64,000 bases of DNA. Source: Apus apus. Taxonomy: Eukaryota > Chordata > Aves > Apodiformes > Apodidae. The first letter of the stretch is position 1. Every line of letters starts with the position of its first letter. The DNA is taken from the NCBI RefSeq assembly GCF_020740795.1, contig NC_067287.1:11671501-11735500 (forward strand), written 5' to 3'. The notes under the pieces are model-generated. The model was not told where the DNA came from, searched no databases, and saw only the letters and a list, made by a program, of their open reading frames with translations. A program made the position numbers and the translations under genes. This document shows positions 60,521 through 64,000 of this stretch, one piece after another.

Positions 60521-63500
60521 GCCGATACCCACCATCCCCCGTGTTGTATTAATAGGCATAGGTGTATTAAGATATATAGGATTATACTCTACTTGTGTAG
60601 AACAGCAGAGGACATGGCTTTTTATACAACCTAATGAGGTACAGCCTCCATTCTTGGATGCTGTGCATTTCCGATCTCAGAGGTCGTGAAAGCTCAAAGG
60701 AGATGGAAGTCACGGAGAGTTAAAGACACTGGAGATCTTGGAGCCATGCTTCTCCAACAAGGCACCTCATTTTTTGATTTGGCTGCTGGTGATTAGTGGC
60801 TTAGGACTGGGGTGTGCAATTAGTGGCAAAGCTAAGAAAAGAGTGCAGGTGTCCTGCTGCCTGGCCTTACTCTATCAGACTAGAACAATTTAGACACAGA
60901 TGCAGATCCTTGTCTTCATCACACAACTCATCTACGAGGTTGGAAGCTCCATCTGAACAAAGCCACGTGCATGTCCGTAGTGTTCCTGTGTTTGCCTCTG
61001 GGAAGGTGTGTGTAAATGTGGGTGTCACTGTTTCCCAGGATGTTTTATGTTTAGACTGTATAGGAGTAATTCCTCAGAAGTTATGGGAGAAATAAATTTC
61101 CTGTGGGAGGAGTGTTTAGCAGTTGTCAGCAGCTTCATGTTACCTAACTGCAGGGTAAGGAGTTTCTGGTAGGGGAGGATAGAGTTTGAGCTCTGACTTT
61201 CTCCTGCTGAGTTAATTAGTTGGAGTTTAAAAGCACTTCCTCTCCTGAGCTGGAGTTTCCTATGTAGGAAAGGGAGGTAAGAGACCATAGCGAAACAAGT
61301 GTCCCAATTAAGGACACAGGTGAAGACAGCTTGTAAATGGCTGTCTTGAGCCTGAGCAGAAGACCGTGTCTGCCAATGAAATACTGTTTGGACATATCCT
61401 TAATGAAAAGAAAGGGTTTACTGTGTAGCCAGCAGCCAAAACGTCCTTTCTGCTGTTTGAGTGCAGCATGCCACGTGTGCTGTGCTTCCTCCTGGCTTTG
61501 CTTTGCTAGTGTGGGCAAGGAGGTGGCATTTTGTGGAGACTTGGGAATGTCAGACCTGAGAGGGGCAACTGTGTGCTATGTGATTCCATATTAATGGGGA
61601 CAGCTCTTTCTGCCTGCTTCTCTTTGGATGGGTTAAATTCATAAAACCATCCCCACTCACAAACATACTGACTTAGAAAAATCCTTTCTTGCAGTTGCTG
61701 TTTTCTTTTTTTCCTCACTGGACGTATTAGATGTAGCTGAACCTGGTCAGATGTGAGAATGTGAAGAAACAGATATGTCGCTTAAACAAAAACATCTTTA
61801 GCAGCTAACAGGTTTAGAATTTTATTTCTCAACACACTTTAGCTCTGAAAGCTCAAGGGCTGTTTCTTCATGGGTCTGAGGGCTTTATTTTAAAAGCCAA
61901 GGCATCAACTGCTGCAGTAAGTCCCTAGGTTGTTGGCGGTGCTAATATAGCCTGTGCTTGGTCAGCTGGTGCAGGTGTGCCTACCTGTGTGGTGGTTGCA
62001 TCTCCTGCTTGTGGTGGAATGATAACTAAAGAGCACCTTGATATGGTTTAGTGTAATCCTCTTACCCACAATAAGATGTTTTGACCGTGTAATACAGAGT
62101 CCACTCAGCGAGTTAACAGGAAATAACTATTGTAATTTAGATTTACATCCTGGATTATTGGGCAATAATTTCCTTTTTGCAGGAAGTTGTAACTCATGCA
62201 GAGGTCAGATGGTGCAGGGACAGGAAGTTTAAACCAACTCCAAGAGGATGTCTGATGAGTGCTCTCTACTTCAGCTTTCCACTGTGAATGAGTATGAGAG
62301 TACGCATAATTTGTTTTGTTAATGGAGATCAAAAGTTCTGGAATAAGAAGTTACTCCATGGACAGCATGTTGTGCCACTCTAGAGTTCCACTCATATGGA
62401 ACCTCTACCTGTTTTTGTAACACAAATAGCAGTGGTAATCCATCTGAAAGTCAAGGACCTTGTGGTTTTAATGCTTTCTCTTTGTTTTCAGATAACAATC
62501 TCTTTAGCTATTTGAGCCATTTAATGAAAATTGTTTTAGCAGGACTGCAATATCTTAGAGAGCACTGTGTGTATTTTTGTGTAGTTAGGAGTTGAAACCA
62601 TACGGTACAACTGGAGCCTTAGTGCTTTACTGTGCTGTGACAGGTAGCATTGATTTTACAGTTAGGTGAGACTGATTTCAAATGTTCCCTCATTGAGTTT
62701 ATTGGCACCTACAACTAACAATGTTAAAAGGTTAAATGGTATGTATGTTACACTGCACACAGCCCAAAAATTTGTTTAGAGAAACCAAACAATAGAGTGT
62801 CTTCTGACTGGTCCCTTCATCCTACAAAATTTCTGTGTGTGGATGTCTAGCCTTGATGAGGTTGTTCAAGATCCCTGGACAGGGTCTTTTAACATCTTTT
62901 CTGTGCCTCTTGTGGTGAATACTTCTGGCTGAAAACTCAGTTGTAGGAAGGGCAGAACAGGCTCTTAAGCTGAACATAGGTTAAAGACTTGGAGCATTCC
63001 TAAAACATCTGGGAATGAGCTGGCATCCATGGCTAGCATCAAGTCCTGTCACAGGCTTACTGTGTGAACATGAGCATGTCCCATAAACACTCCATGGTTG
63101 ATTACTCAGCCCCCTTACAAAGCAAATAGATGCTGTGAAGCTTTGGTCACTGGGATTTGTAAAGCTCTGGTAACACTCAGTCTGAGCCAGCTACAGAATT
63201 GCAAGTATTAATATTGGAGTCAAGTAATCCTGTATAAATGTCATCTGCTTTGGTCTGTGTTAACAGTTAGAAAGGGACATGAACTGACTGAGAAAGAGAG
63301 ATGTGTGCTGCGATTGCTTAAGTACAAACCTGGGAATTAGTAAATTTTAACTTCTAAACTCATCCCTATCAGCAGCTCACTCGTTGCCTTGGGCAAACAA
63401 TGGGAAGTCAGTATCAGGTTTCTCTATTGAAGTAATAATGCCTAAGAAAAACAAAATGAAGACAGCATTTTCTAGAGTTGTGAGAATTAATCAGATATTG

Positions 63501-64000
63501 CTTTAAATGAAAAAAGTGCTCTATATTTCAAATGGTTTCCCATCTTTGCATTCTAGTTGTATGCATAGCAAAAGATCAGCCTGAAACACAGCTCCTATTT
63601 GGTGATTTCCGTTTGAAATGATCCTTTCCTTCATCAGAACATCAGAAAGGACAGATGTGTGCTATTAAAAACAAGATGTTCTTGTTCAAACTGACTGCGT
63701 TATCTCTGAAACTCACCGTGCTGGAGCAGTGCTTGCAGAAAAACTAGGTTCCCACCAGTTAGCTGCTGCTAACTGTACCACTTCATTCTCCAAACTGTTT
63801 GCAGAACAGCTGGCATTAGCTGCCCTTATTTCCTTTGATGCAAGAAGTTTGCATTTCCCATTCTTAGATTTCTCCACACCTGTGCTCCCAGTAACAGTGA
63901 TCAGCAGTGAGTCACTCGGTGCACTGTGTGTCTAGTGTTGGCTTTGCTCCTAGAGACAGAAAAAAAAAAAAAAAGCGAAAAAAAAATCCCATAGGCCTCA

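Larger units (their letters stand above)
58234..64000. other. Non-coding region to the right edge
   Basis: No recognised exon. MIR-type relics lie near 59285-59392 and 60441-60520, and an A15 run begins at about 63960. Small open frames show no similarity. If the SEMA5B assignment is right, this is still its 5' intron. Confidence 0.5.

Noticed and set aside
46731..64000. Search for the first SEMA5B coding exon
   Set aside because: By eye I found no signal-peptide exon or Sema-domain sequence resembling SEMA5B. The gene is proposed here only by synteny and promoter-like DNA.
1..64000. tRNA, rRNA, CRISPR, operon or phage-like systems
   Set aside because: No cloverleaf with A/B boxes, no spaced direct repeats and no compact gene clusters were seen. 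The window is typical spliced vertebrate DNA.

Overview
This looks like vertebrate nuclear DNA, almost certainly from a bird. It is mostly AT-rich non-coding sequence with three CpG-rich promoter-type islands and spliced exons. It also carries fragments of CR1 LINEs with the avian CR1 3' tail, old L3-like CR1 and MIR-type relics, and two LTRs of types familiar from neoavian (probably passerine) genomes. There are no bacterial features, operons, CRISPR arrays or RNA genes that I can support.

Layout. (1) About 1-19.6 kb is the 5' part of PDIA5 on the minus strand. Coding exon 1 (19375-19446) is in a CpG island and encodes the signal-peptide start. Exon 2 (7750-7876) and exon 3 (4929-5016) encode the start of the N-terminal non-catalytic domain. 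All three have consensus splice sites and the phases join exactly. The remaining exons lie beyond the left edge. The promoter holds a ZNF143-type element, an NRF1-like site and an ATF6/XBP1-type (UPR) element. (2) About 19.6-42.4 kb is intergenic, with old repeats, one unassigned exon-like block (27.9 kb), a GC-rich block (33.6-34.4 kb) and a minus-strand CR1 (38.2-38.9 kb). (3) 42.5-43.15 kb and 44.9-46.7 kb are two CpG islands. The larger one has an octamer minisatellite, a pyrimidine tract and a possible first-exon donor at 46252. In human, PDIA5 lies head-to-head with SEMA5B, so the larger island is the best candidate for the SEMA5B promoter, reading rightward. This is inference from synteny: I found no SEMA5B coding exon. 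(4) About 46.8-64 kb would be the SEMA5B 5' intron. It contains an ERVL-type LTR with a nested CR1 tail (52.4-53.0 kb), a solo LTR with a 5-bp target duplication (56.6-57.7 kb), MIR-type relics and an unassigned exon-like block (58131-58233).

PDIA5 is an ER protein disulfide isomerase tied to the ATF6 branch of the unfolded-protein response, and SEMA5B is a neuronal guidance molecule. They are neighbours by synteny, with no evident shared pathway. Most long open frames here are stop-poor stretches of CpG islands or repeats and are not listed as genes. I did not find a clearly new biological system. The best candidates for something undescribed are the two orphan exon-like blocks and the unexplained GC-rich block.
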